The notes beneath the pieces were generated by a model, which worked only from the letters and a program-made list of their open reading frames with translations, searched no databases and was not told where the DNA came from. The position numbers were made by a program, and so were the translations under genes. Positions 8,137 to 16,037 of a stretch of DNA of 48,673 nt are shown here, one piece after another. Origin of the DNA: Clostridiales bacterium (GTDB lineage Bacteria; Bacillota; Clostridia; Christensenellales; CAG-138); NCBI GenBank assembly GCA_024698505.1, contig JAILRE010000023.1:1-48673 (forward strand). Reading direction: 5' to 3'. How positions within the stretch are numbered: position 1 is the stretch's first letter; each line of letters begins with the position of its first letter.

Positions 8137-8637
8137 TCAATCGGTTTTCAGCTTGATCTTGCTTATCAGGACCGCGCCGACGGCGCCTATCGCAAGGCCG
8201 GTCACGATTCCGCTCAGTATGAGGGGCGGCAGCCACCACGCGATCTCGCGCGTACCGGTCAACAGAACGGCCATTATTATCTGCCCCGCGTTATGCGATA
8301 CTGCGCCCGCCATGCTGACGCCGACGGATGAGAAAGCTCCCGACCCCTTCAAAAGCGACATCACGATCAATGACAGCGCAGCTCCTGAAGCCGAATATGC
8401 AAGTGACGCCGCGTTCCCGAATAGCAGGGCGGTCAGGAGCACCCTTATGATGCTCACGGCTGCCGCGTGCTTCCAATCAAGCTTATAGAGCAGGAATACC
8501 ATGACGAGGTTCGCAAGCCCCATCTTTACGCCCGGGACCGCTATTGAAAGCGGGATCAGCGTCTCGATATAGGAGAGCACCATCGCCGCGGCGACGGATA
8601 CGCCGAGAAGAGTTATCCTGTAAGCGGTGCATTTCAT
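8137..8637 (-). CDS. Gx transporter family protein (heptaprenyl diphosphate synthase component I-like)
   Basis: 166 residues with about five membrane helices. Conserved features are the N-terminal SYIETLIPLSIAVPGVKMGLAN segment, the central GAALSLIVMSLLK and the SVGVSMAGAVSHNAGQI motif. These mark the family often annotated as heptaprenyl diphosphate synthase component I, now called Gx transporter. The substrate is unknown. It overlaps the preceding NusG-II-like gene by 4 bp and is the last gene of the rnf transcription unit. Such pairs are common beside rnf and flavinylation genes in Clostridia, so a redox or cofactor role is plausible but inferred. Confidence 0.85.
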   Translation of the reverse strand: MKCTAYRITLLGVSVAAAMVLSYIETLIPLSIAVPGVKMGLANLVMVFLLYKLDWKHAAAVSIIRVLLTALLFGNAASLAYSASGAALSLIVMSLLKGSGAFSSVGVSMAGAVSHNAGQIIMAVLLTGTREIAWWLPPLILSGIVTGLAIGAVGAVLISKIKLKTD

Positions 8638-8999
8638 ACGACAGTATCGACGCCTCCCCCGCCCTCGATCCTTATTACGAGCTTATGCGGCAGGCAGATG
8701 ATAGTCTCGCCCGTTCGTTTAATCGCGCGCTGTTTCACGCAGAGCTTATCGGGGCAATCGGCAAAGGTCACGCTCGCCTCGCCGTCCTTTATGACGAGGG
8801 TATTGACGTGACCGTCCTCGGTCTCGATCTCGACGACGGCGTCCTTATCGAGCGGATACCTCGCCGTCTCCTCCCCGTTTATGAGAACGACGGCGTACTC
8901 ACCCGTTTTTCGGGTAAGCGAAACCACGCCCCAGACGGCTAATGCCGCAAGCAGGAGCGCGAGCGCGAGTATTATGTCGTTCCTGATCCTATTTTTCAT
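8634..8999 (-). CDS. NusG domain II-like membrane-anchored protein
   Basis: 121 residues from this start. An N-terminal membrane anchor (IILALALLLAALAVWGVVSL) is followed by an extracytoplasmic beta domain with YAVVLINGEETARYPL, then CPDKLCVKQRAI and ETIICLPHKLVIRI. This is the NusG_II family pattern with two CxxxxC-type cysteines plus a third. It is unrelated in function to transcription factor NusG. Start choice is uncertain. The ATG at 8999 begins directly before the anchor but has a poor SD. An ATG at 9059 overlaps the rnfB stop as TGATG and would add 20 residues by translational coupling. A hairpin lies between the two candidates. Confidence 0.8.
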   Translation of the reverse strand: MKNRIRNDIILALALLLAALAVWGVVSLTRKTGEYAVVLINGEETARYPLDKDAVVEIETEDGHVNTLVIKDGEASVTFADCPDKLCVKQRAIKRTGETIICLPHKLVIRIEGGGGVDTVV

Positions 9000-9008
9000 G
9001 GAAATGAC

Positions 9009-9050
9009 AAGGCTGCCTTTCGGGCGCGTCCTGCCCCCGAAGACAGCCTT
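9009..9050 (-). other. hairpin between rnfB and the NusG-II-like gene
   Basis: AAGGCTG (9009-9015) / CAGCCTT (9044-9050) with an inner TTCGGG/CCCGAA stem (9019-9024 / 9036-9041). Read leftward it is followed by a weak TTGTCATTT tract and the ATG at 8999. It could be a partial terminator or a processing/stability hairpin. Confidence 0.5.
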
Positions 9051-9058
9051 TGATCGCA

Positions 9059-9874
9059 TCAGAAGCGGTGACCGCCGGAGAAATCAGCGAATTTGATAGC
9101 GTGAACGGGGCATTTTTCCTCGCACTTGCCGCAGCCTACGCATTTATCGTAGTCGATCACGGCAAGGTTGTTTACGAGGCTTATCGCGCCCTGCTCGCAG
9201 TTCCTTACGCAGAGGCCGCAGCCAAGGCATCCCGCCTTGCATTTGCCGCGGACGACCGCGCCCTTCTCATGGTTGGAGCATACGACGACTACGCGCCTTA
9301 CGTCCGGGAAGAGCTCTATAAGGTGGTTGGGGCAAGCCTTTGCGCAGAGGCCGCAGCCGAGGCATTTGCGCGTGTCGACGTGCGCGATGCCGTTCTCGAT
9401 ACAGATGGCGTTCTGAGTGCAGACCTTCTGGCAGTCGCCAAGGCCTATGCAGCCCTGGGTGCACATGCCGCTTCCGCCGTAGAGCATCTGCGCGGCGGCG
9501 CAGGAGTCGATGCCCTTATAGATATGCCTTTCGGAACGGTTGAAGCAGTCGCCGCTGCAGCGGACGAAAGCGACCTGCTCGATAACGTCCTCCGCCTCCA
9601 CGCCCATGACTTCCGCTATCTTCTTGGCAACGGCGTCAGCTCCAGGCACGCAGAGGTTGGTCTTTGTTCCGGGGACTTCGGCAAGCGCCTTTGCGTAGCC
9701 GTCGCATCCGGTAAAGCCGCAAGCGCCGCAGTTGGCGCCGGGCAGGCATTCCCTGACCTTGGCTTCGGTCTCATTGACGGGAACGCTCATAAAATGGGAA
9801 GCCACCGCGAGCACGGCCGCGCAGACGAAGCCGATGAGAGTTACTATGATGATTGCAAGCAGAATCGGACTCAT
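9059..9874 (-). CDS. rnfB: Rnf complex subunit B, ferredoxin-type iron-sulfur protein
   Basis: 271 residues. An N-terminal membrane anchor (PILLAIIIVTLIGFVCAAV) is followed by the Fe-S domain ECLPGANCGACGFTGCDGYA (about residues 42-61). Several four-cysteine ferredoxin motifs come next: CSGDC, CIGLGDCQKVC, CLGCGLCAKACP, CLGCGLCVRNCE and CVGCGKCEEKCP. RnfB accepts electrons from reduced ferredoxin for the ion-pumping ferredoxin:NAD oxidoreductase at the cytoplasmic membrane. It is the last of the six rnf genes and follows rnfA by 4 bp. Confidence 0.97.
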   Translation of the reverse strand: MSPILLAIIIVTLIGFVCAAVLAVASHFMSVPVNETEAKVRECLPGANCGACGFTGCDGYAKALAEVPGTKTNLCVPGADAVAKKIAEVMGVEAEDVIEQVAFVRCSGDCFNRSERHIYKGIDSCAAAQMLYGGSGMCTQGCIGLGDCQKVCTQNAICIENGIAHVDTRKCLGCGLCAKACPNHLIELFPDVRRVVVVCSNHEKGAVVRGKCKAGCLGCGLCVRNCEQGAISLVNNLAVIDYDKCVGCGKCEEKCPVHAIKFADFSGGHRF

Positions 9875-9878
9875 GATA

Positions 9879-10481
9879 TCACTCCCCGAACAAACTCGTA
9901 ACTATACCGCCGAAGCCGTAGAACGCCATTGATACTATGGAAGCCGCCGCAAGGGTAATAGGTATCCCGCGGAAGGCTTTGGGAGGATCGGCCTCCTCCA
10001 TCCTTTCCCTTACGCCCGCGAATATGACCATCGCAAGCAGGAAGCCCAGGCCGCAGCCGAGGGAGCTTACCATGGACTCAAGGAAATTGTAACCGTCGGT
10101 GATGTTGTTGATGGTAACGCCGAGGACGGCGCAGTTGGTCGTGATGAGGGGAAGATACACGCCGAGCGATTTATGCAGCGAGGGCAGGAACTTCTTAAGC
10201 ACTATCTCGACGAACTGCACGAGCGCAGCGATCACGAGTATGAATACTATCGTCTGCAGGTAGCCCATGCCGTTGGGATCGAGAAGGTAGGTCTGTATCG
10301 GCCAGGTCGCGGCTGTGGCTATGAGCATAACGAATATGACGGCTATGCCCATGCCCGAAGCCTGATCGAGCTTCTTCGATACGCCGAGGAAGGGGCATAT
10401 GCCCAGGAATTTGCTCAGCACGTAGTTGTTGACCAGAACGGAAGTCATAATGATCTTGAGCAGGAGTTTATACGTTTCCAT
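9879..10481 (-). CDS. rnfA: Rnf complex membrane subunit A
   Basis: 200 residues, six membrane helices. The signature NNYVLSKFLGICPFLGVS near the N terminus and TTNCAVLGVTIN in the middle carry the cysteines that bind the intramembrane Fe-S cluster shared with RnfE. It lies immediately after rnfE, with the stop of rnfE adjoining its start. Confidence 0.97.
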   Translation of the reverse strand: METYKLLLKIIMTSVLVNNYVLSKFLGICPFLGVSKKLDQASGMGIAVIFVMLIATAATWPIQTYLLDPNGMGYLQTIVFILVIAALVQFVEIVLKKFLPSLHKSLGVYLPLITTNCAVLGVTINNITDGYNFLESMVSSLGCGLGFLLAMVIFAGVRERMEEADPPKAFRGIPITLAAASIVSMAFYGFGGIVTSLFGE

Positions 10482-11174
10482 TTATTTCGCCTCCGTTTCC
10501 GCGGTCTTTTCACAGGCGGCGCAGTCCTTGCGGCAGAACGAAGCCGAAGGACAGCTCTCGCAGTCGAAGCTCTTCCTCTGAGGAGCTTTGCCCTTCGTGA
10601 TATGCGCTACGAGGGCGATAAGGCATCCGAATACGAGGAAGCCGCCTGGAGGGGCCGTCAGTATGGGGATCTTGTAGTTCTGCAGGAAGCCGATCTCCAT
10701 GCCGGCAAAGCTGCCGTTGCCGATGACCTCCCTGACGGTAGCCATGGCGATGAGTGCAAGCGTGAAGCCCGCACCCATGCCGAGGCCGTCAAGCGCGGAT
10801 TCGCCGACGGTATGCTTATTGGCGAACATCTCGGCGCGGCCGAGTATGATGCAGTTAACGACTATCAGCGCCAGATACACGCCGAGCATCTCGTAAAGAT
10901 CGGGCAGATAGGCCTCCATCAGCATCTGAACGAGTGTGACGAAGCCCGCGATCACGACTATGTAGCACGGGATCCTGACCGTATCGGGGATCACCTTGCG
11001 AAGGAGCGATATCGCTACGTTGGAGCAGATTAGCACCGCCGTCGCCGCAAGGCCCATGGCTATCGCGTTTATAACGCTGACGCTCATTGCAAGCGTCGGG
11101 CAGGTGCCAAGAACGAGCACGAACACGGGGTTTTCCTTCAGCAGGCCGTTGGTGAGTATCTTTAATTTCTTCAC
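10482..11174 (-). CDS. rnfE: Rnf complex membrane subunit E with cysteine-rich tail
   Basis: 230 residues, six membrane helices. NPVFVLVLGTCPTLAMS and VNCIILGRAEMFA are the paralogous counterparts of the RnfA motifs. After the last helix a cytoplasmic tail of about 35 residues carries Cys205, Cys208, Cys214, Cys218 and Cys221 (CESCP, FCRKDCAAC), which is not part of the minimal RnfE fold and could bind a metal or cluster. It overlaps the rnfG stop by 4 bp. Confidence 0.95.
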   Translation of the reverse strand: MKKLKILTNGLLKENPVFVLVLGTCPTLAMSVSVINAIAMGLAATAVLICSNVAISLLRKVIPDTVRIPCYIVVIAGFVTLVQMLMEAYLPDLYEMLGVYLALIVVNCIILGRAEMFANKHTVGESALDGLGMGAGFTLALIAMATVREVIGNGSFAGMEIGFLQNYKIPILTAPPGGFLVFGCLIALVAHITKGKAPQRKSFDCESCPSASFCRKDCAACEKTAETEAK

Positions 11175-11701
11175 TGAGCCTCGCCTCCTTTCAGGAGCCT
11201 GACCACGGCGAAGGCGTCGCCTATGGCTTTCTTGAACGCGTTGGAGGAGTAGGTGACTCCGGCGAAGGTATCGACATCGGCGTAGGTGTTTTCGTTAACG
11301 CCTATGTAGGTCTTCGGGTAGGTGTCCTTACCGAAATCCTTGGACTCGCGGTAGGAGGTCAAAGTCACGCCGACGAGCTCTCCATGCGCGGAGATGCCGC
11401 AGGTGACGCCCATCTCCCCGCTTGAATACGAGGACATGGTCCCGAGCACTACGGCGTAGCTTCCGTCGTCCGCCTTATAAACGGCCTTAACCGTTGAAGG
11501 CGCGCCTTCCGGGAGCTCGACCTCGCTGAAATTGCTCGATCCGGGGAGCACGGCCATGAGCGAATTCTTGACCTTGACCGCCCTCGACTTTTCTATCACA
11601 GGGGAAGTAAAGCTGTTCGTTACGGCAAGCACGCCGGTCACGATCAGGCATATGAGCGTGAGCACGATAATGCTCTTCACTTTATCGTTGAGCTTCTTCA
11701 T
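11171..11701 (-). CDS. rnfG: Rnf complex FMN-binding subunit G
   Basis: 176 residues from the ATG at 11701. An N-terminal anchor (SIIVLTLICLIVTGVLAVTN) is followed by an FMN-binding domain. DTFAGVT (residues 144-150) matches the flavinylation motif DxxxGAT, with Val in place of Ala, so Thr150 is the expected covalent FMN site. It lies outside the membrane and passes electrons within the Rnf complex. An upstream open frame extends further but overlaps rnfD; the chosen start overlaps the rnfD stop by 4 bp and precedes the anchor. Confidence 0.95.
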   Translation of the reverse strand: MKKLNDKVKSIIVLTLICLIVTGVLAVTNSFTSPVIEKSRAVKVKNSLMAVLPGSSNFSEVELPEGAPSTVKAVYKADDGSYAVVLGTMSSYSSGEMGVTCGISAHGELVGVTLTSYRESKDFGKDTYPKTYIGVNENTYADVDTFAGVTYSSNAFKKAIGDAFAVVRLLKGGEAQ

Positions 11702-12645
11702 GCCTTCACCTCCCCGAGCGGCTTCCTTCTGGTTGCTTTGTCGATGTAGTTGGTGAACAGGTTCATGAGCAGTATCGAGAAGGACACGCCCTCGGGATAC
11801 GAGCCGAGCCTTCTTATCAGCACCGTCAGCAGCGCGCAGCCGAGGCCGAACACCGCTTTGCCGAGGTTCGTAGTGGGGGTGGTGACGTAATCCGTCGCCA
11901 TGAAGAACGCTCCGAGCAGCAGGCCGCCCGAAAGCACCTGATAGAGCGCGGCCTCGATATTGCCGTCGATTATCAGGGAGAGCACGAAAACGGCGCCGAT
12001 ATAGACGACCGGCGTATGCCACGTGATGACGCGCCTTACGATAAGGTACAGCCCGCCGAGAACGAGCGCTACGGCGCAGGTCTCGCCCATGGCGCCGCCC
12101 CTGAGGCCGAGGAGCATATCCGTAATAGCGGGGAGCGTTCCCTCGGCGCCCTTCATGATCGCAAGGGGCGTCGGCGAAGCGACGGTATCGACCGCAAGCT
12201 GAATGGGAGCTGTCTTGCTCATTGCCTCGGTAAAGGCGAGGAGCATCATAACCCTCGCCGCAGCGGCGGGATTGGCGAAATTCTTGCCGAGACCGCCGAA
12301 CAGGCACTTGATCACGATTATCGCGAAGAGGCTGCCTATTATCGCGGGATAGATCCCTATGGAGGCGGGAAGATTCAGCGCGAGTATAAGGCCCGTTACA
12401 ACGGCGGAAAGATCGCCGATCGTATGCTTTCGCTTGGTGATAAGGTTGAAAAGCGTTTCACCGGCAAGGCAGGAAGCAATGCAGACGGCCGCAACGAGCA
12501 GCGCGCGAAGCCCGAATATCACCGTGCCCGCAATTAGCGCGGGAATGAGGGCTATTATAACGTCGAGCATTATGCCCTTCGTAGTCCTGCCGGAGGCTAT
12601 ATGCGGCGAAACGGAAACTATGAGTTTGCTGTCCTTCTGTTCCAT
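11698..12645 (-). CDS. rnfD: Rnf complex membrane subunit D
   Basis: 315 residues, about nine or ten membrane helices, starting with SPHIASGRTTKGIMLDVI as usual in the family. DTVASPTPLA near residues 153-161 is the flavinylation site, with Thr159 as expected FMN attachment. NFANPAAAARVMML and DYVTTPTTNLGK are further family blocks. SD AGGAGG (12655-12660) lies inside the end of rnfC, and the start overlaps the rnfC stop as TAATG. Confidence 0.96.
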   Translation of the reverse strand: MEQKDSKLIVSVSPHIASGRTTKGIMLDVIIALIPALIAGTVIFGLRALLVAAVCIASCLAGETLFNLITKRKHTIGDLSAVVTGLILALNLPASIGIYPAIIGSLFAIIVIKCLFGGLGKNFANPAAAARVMMLLAFTEAMSKTAPIQLAVDTVASPTPLAIMKGAEGTLPAITDMLLGLRGGAMGETCAVALVLGGLYLIVRRVITWHTPVVYIGAVFVLSLIIDGNIEAALYQVLSGGLLLGAFFMATDYVTTPTTNLGKAVFGLGCALLTVLIRRLGSYPEGVSFSILLMNLFTNYIDKATRRKPLGEVKA

Positions 12646-13976
12646 TATGCCTTACCTCCTTTTTGGGAGTTCTGCCAATTCCTCACTATCGTCTTCGCGA
12701 GCTTGTGCCTCTGGACTATCGGCTGATGAGCGGGACAGACGAAGCTGCACGCGCCGCACTCCATGCAGAGGTTTACCCTCTGCTTATAGAGCTCCGCGCC
12801 GTCCTTGTTGTTGAAGGCCTTGGCTATCGCGGGCGGGTTGAGGCGCATCGGGCAGTGATTGACGCAGTTGCCGCACCTTATGCAGGGCGTCTCCTCATGA
12901 TAGGCGGCGTCCTTTTCGGTAAAGGCAAGTATTGCGTTCGTGTTCTTGAGTATGGGCGCGGAAAGATCCGGCACGGCGGTGCCCATCATGGGGCCGCCGT
13001 AGAGAACCTTCTTGGGTTCCTCCTTGAAGCCGCCGCAGAATTCGAATACGTCGCCGAGCTTGGTCCCGATGGGAACGAATACGTTCTTGGGCTCCTTGAC
13101 GGCGGAACCGTCCACCGTGACGAGCTTCTCGACAAGGGGCATGCCCGTCTCGATGTACTGCTCGATATTGGCGAGCGTGGTGACGTTCATTATCACGACG
13201 CCGACGTCCAAGGGAAGCTTGCCCTCGGGCACTATCCTGCCGACGGTGTTGTATATGAGCACCTTCTCGCCGCCCTGAGGGTACATGGGCGGAAGGCCCT
13301 TTACGATGATGTGCGGATCGTCGGCGAAGCGCTTCTTGAGCTTGGCTATGGATTTGGGCTTGTTCTTTTCGATACCGATATAAACGGCCTTGGGCTTGAG
13401 GAAGTTCGATATCCTGCGGACGCCCCTCTCAACAAGATCGGTGTAATCGAGCATCGTCCTCGTGTCGCTCGTGATATAGGGCTCGCACTCTGCGCCGTTA
13501 ATGAGGAAATACTCCGCCTGCTCGATATCCTTTATGGCAAGCTTGACGGAGGTCGGGAAGCCCGCTCCGCCGAGACCGACTATGCCGCTCGCCCTGACAG
13601 CTTCGGCAAGGTCTGCAAGGGATTCGATCTTGGGCTTCTCTATGCCCTCGTAGGGGCGCATCTCACCGTCCGATTCGATGAAAACGGCGGGCGCGCTGCG
13701 GCCGTTGCTGAGGACGATATCCTCCACCTTTTTGACGGTTCCGGAAACGGATGCGTGAACTGGCGCGGATATGAAGCCGCCGGACTCCGCTATCAGCTGA
13801 CCTACCGCGACCTTATCCCCCGCCTTTACGACGGGCTTGGCCGGGGCGCCGATATGCATGACCGTCGGTATGACGACCGTAGCCGGAGGGGGCATCCTGA
13901 CTGCCTCCATGAGCGCGGTATTCTTCCTGTGAGGAACGTGCACTCCGGAAAGCGGATCAAGTAAACGCTTTAACAT
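12645..13976 (-). CDS. rnfC: Rnf complex peripheral subunit C (NAD site, two 4Fe-4S clusters)
   Basis: 443 residues from the ATG at 13976, preceded by GGGAG at about 5 bp. It has an N-terminal barrel-sandwich domain, a flavin/NADH-binding region of the complex I 51-kDa type (GLGGAGFPTSVKL, INGAECEPYIT, and IYNTVGRIVPEGK), an SLBB-type segment, and two ferredoxin motifs CIRCGNCVNHCP and CMECGACSFVCP. It is the NAD-interacting cytoplasmic subunit and the first gene of rnfCDGEAB. In-frame ATG codons at 13988 and 14033 have weaker SD sequences. Confidence 0.96.
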   Translation of the reverse strand: MLKRLLDPLSGVHVPHRKNTALMEAVRMPPPATVVIPTVMHIGAPAKPVVKAGDKVAVGQLIAESGGFISAPVHASVSGTVKKVEDIVLSNGRSAPAVFIESDGEMRPYEGIEKPKIESLADLAEAVRASGIVGLGGAGFPTSVKLAIKDIEQAEYFLINGAECEPYITSDTRTMLDYTDLVERGVRRISNFLKPKAVYIGIEKNKPKSIAKLKKRFADDPHIIVKGLPPMYPQGGEKVLIYNTVGRIVPEGKLPLDVGVVIMNVTTLANIEQYIETGMPLVEKLVTVDGSAVKEPKNVFVPIGTKLGDVFEFCGGFKEEPKKVLYGGPMMGTAVPDLSAPILKNTNAILAFTEKDAAYHEETPCIRCGNCVNHCPMRLNPPAIAKAFNNKDGAELYKQRVNLCMECGACSFVCPAHQPIVQRHKLAKTIVRNWQNSQKGGKA

Positions 13977-14055
13977 TTTAACTCCCATCTGCTGATCTCT
14001 CAGCGTTATGTACGGCGGGTCTGCCCGCCGCAAATACCGAAAGTATTACTTATAT

Positions 14056-14084
14056 ATTTTAACACTGTATACAAACCGTGTCAA
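14056..14084 (-). promoter_or_regulatory. promoter of the rnf operon
   Basis: On the minus strand TTGACA (14084-14079), 17 bp, TAAAAT (14061-14056). The leader to rnfC is about 70 nt. Confidence 0.85.
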
Positions 14085-14173
14085 CGATTAATTCCTTTTA
14101 TACGGCTCAGCAGCGGGCGGCGCAGCTAAAAATAGCGGTCTTGACATGCCATTGACCGTTTTTTCATTTTATG

Positions 14174-14202
14174 TTGCTATCCTTTGGAAAAAAGGGTATA
14201 AT
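14174..14202 (+). promoter_or_regulatory. promoter of the DUF3810 gene
   Basis: TTGCTA (14174-14179), 17 bp, TATAAT (14197-14202). A TTGACA at 14141 has no -10 at the right distance. Confidence 0.75.
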
Positions 14203-14247
14203 AAGCAAAACTCCCGCCGGGAAGATCATTTATCAGGAGATGCCGCA

Positions 14248-15360
14248 ATGAGGCGCAACACGATACCCCGTCAGCTTGCAAGGCTGCTTCAGCTCGTAAT
14301 ACTGCTCTTGGTCTATTTCCTCGTCAAGGCCGCTTCAAAAGCGCCCTCGATCGTGGAGACCCTGTATTCTCAGAAGCTCTATCCGATAATACGCGGAGCC
14401 GTTTCCTCCGTCACGGGCATGGTCCCCTTCTCGATAGCCGAGCTCATCGCTCTGCTTGTGCTTGCGATAATCGTCGTTCTGCTCGTCGTAAGGGTGATCA
14501 GGCTAATACTCGTCAAGAAGGGTTCGCTCGTCAAGCTCATTTCGCTCGTAATAAGCGTTGCGCTTGCCGCTGCGTACCTCGTTTTCGCGTTCTACGTCAT
14601 GTGGGGCTTCAACTACTTCCGTCAGCCCATAGCGCAGAAGCTCGACCTTCCCGAGAGGGAATACACCAAAGAGGAGCTTTCCGCCGTTTGCTTCGACCTT
14701 GCGGAGCACGCGTCCATGCTGCGCGAGCTCGTCCCGACGGACGATAACGGCGTTTTCACCGGTGAGTTTGACCAAATGCGTGAGAACATCCGCGCGGCGT
14801 ACGCCGATTTCGGCGCGAGCCGCCCCTCGTTCAAGGCCAACGTCCCGCTCGTTAAGCCGCTCGCCTCCTCTGATATGTTCACCAGAGGCGGCACGGAGGG
14901 CATGTTCATATTCCTGACCGAGGAACCCTGCATCAATTCCTCCATCCCTTTCCTTGCCCTGCCCTTCGCCTCGGCGCATGAGACGGCCCATTTCATGGGC
15001 TACGCCCGCGAGGAGGATGCGAGCTTCCTCGCATTCCTCGTTCTTCGAGACGCGGCGGATCCCTCCGCGGCATATTCCGGCTATATGCACGCTCTCGTGA
15101 ACTGCGCGAAAGCCCTTGCCAAGGCCGACAGGGAGGAATACGAAAGGCTCGTTTCCACCTATTCGGAGGGCATGAAAAAGGACCTTGCCGCGTACAGCGA
15201 GTTCTACCGCCCCTATGCCGACACGAAGGCCTGGGAAGCGTCCAACAAGCTGAACGACAGCTATTTGAAAGCCAATCAACAGGAAAAGGGCGTGCTCTCC
15301 TATGAGGAGGACGTCGCCCTTATATTGAGATTCTATGACAGCCGCCGGTTCTTTAACTGA
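14248..15360 (+). CDS. DUF3810 family membrane protein with HExxH-like motif
   Basis: 370 residues. Three membrane helices lie in the first 120 residues (LLQLVILLLVYFLVKAA, IAELIALLVLAIIVVLLVV, LISLVISVALAAAYLVFAF). A soluble extracytoplasmic domain follows. SAHETAHFMGYAREEDASF has the HETAH pattern of zinc metallopeptidases with a downstream glutamate pair, so peptidase activity is plausible but unproven. The ATG at 14248 was chosen for its AGGAGA SD 8 bp upstream; a longer frame upstream would overlap the promoter. It is monocistronic, facing a converging lipoprotein gene. Confidence 0.85.
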   Translation: MRRNTIPRQLARLLQLVILLLVYFLVKAASKAPSIVETLYSQKLYPIIRGAVSSVTGMVPFSIAELIALLVLAIIVVLLVVRVIRLILVKKGSLVKLISLVISVALAAAYLVFAFYVMWGFNYFRQPIAQKLDLPEREYTKEELSAVCFDLAEHASMLRELVPTDDNGVFTGEFDQMRENIRAAYADFGASRPSFKANVPLVKPLASSDMFTRGGTEGMFIFLTEEPCINSSIPFLALPFASAHETAHFMGYAREEDASFLAFLVLRDAADPSAAYSGYMHALVNCAKALAKADREEYERLVSTYSEGMKKDLAAYSEFYRPYADTKAWEASNKLNDSYLKANQQEKGVLSYEEDVALILRFYDSRRFFN

Positions 15361-15366
15361 GCTTTA

Positions 15367-15783
15367 TCAGTAAACGCTTATCGTGAATACGCCGTTGAGG
15401 CTCCAGACGAGCGCTACCCTGACCTCGCCCCTCTGGAACAGAGGATAGCCACTTAAACCTTCCGCCATCCAGATGGCGGAATCGGGTTCGAGCGAGAAGC
15501 CCTCTGACTTGAGCTTGTTGGTATAGGAGAGGTAATCCTTATCCTCCACGCCGAAATAGGTCAGCGTGACGGAACCCTCTTCCGAGACCTCGACGCCTTC
15601 GAAAATGCCGTTCCCTCTGAAACGGGGTATGCCGTCAAGCGCGGGGGTAGTCTCCCATATCCTCAGGACCTCGGGATCGTTCGCCATGGGAGGAAGCTCC
15701 TCATCGGGCTGTTTTTCTTCGCACGCGGCAAAGCAGGCGACGAGCGCCAAGACAGCGAGCAGTACGGCGATAAGCTTTTTCAT
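15367..15783 (-). CDS. small predicted lipoprotein, unknown function
   Basis: 138 residues. The N terminus MKKLIAVLLAVLALVACFAAC is a lipoprotein signal peptide, with Cys17 (LVAC) or Cys21 (FAAC) as acylation site. The rest is about 115 residues with a VTLTYFGVEDKDYLSYTNKL stretch and a C-terminal beta segment. I recognise no family. The ATG at 15783 lacks a clear SD; a TTG at 15810 in the same frame would lengthen the signal peptide. It converges on the DUF3810 gene with only 6 bp between stops. Confidence 0.7.
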   Translation of the reverse strand: MKKLIAVLLAVLALVACFAACEEKQPDEELPPMANDPEVLRIWETTPALDGIPRFRGNGIFEGVEVSEEGSVTLTYFGVEDKDYLSYTNKLKSEGFSLEPDSAIWMAEGLSGYPLFQRGEVRVALVWSLNGVFTISVY

Positions 15784-15938
15784 AATGATACACACGTCTT
15801 TGCCCGGCAAAGACGCCCTTTCCCGGCAGTTCCGCCGTTTCGTTGTTGCCGCTTTGTATTCGGCAAGGGCATAAAGGGAGCCTGTTCAAACGCGGCCTAT
15901 GCGCCGCACCGAACGATATCGTATTCTATCATCTTTTT

Positions 15939-15969
15939 GCTCTCCGCGCAACGGCGGGGAGCTTTTTTT
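15939..15969 (+). terminator. rho-independent terminator in the leader of the DUF421 gene
   Basis: GCTCTCCGC (15939-15947) / GCGGGGAGC (15954-15962), one G-T pair, loop GCAACG, then TTTTTTT. No + strand gene ends nearby, so it acts on a leader or a short RNA. Confidence 0.8.
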
Positions 15970-16037
15970 ATTCGGAATTTTGCATAGACTTCCCGTTACG
16001 GCGGAAACTAAGGCAAAACAACGGGAGGAAAACCGCA

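Noticed and set aside
11702-12307. N-terminal extension of the rnfG reading frame
   Set aside because: The extension overlaps rnfD in another frame; the normal RnfG membrane anchor and the 4-bp overlap with rnfD mark 11701 as the start.
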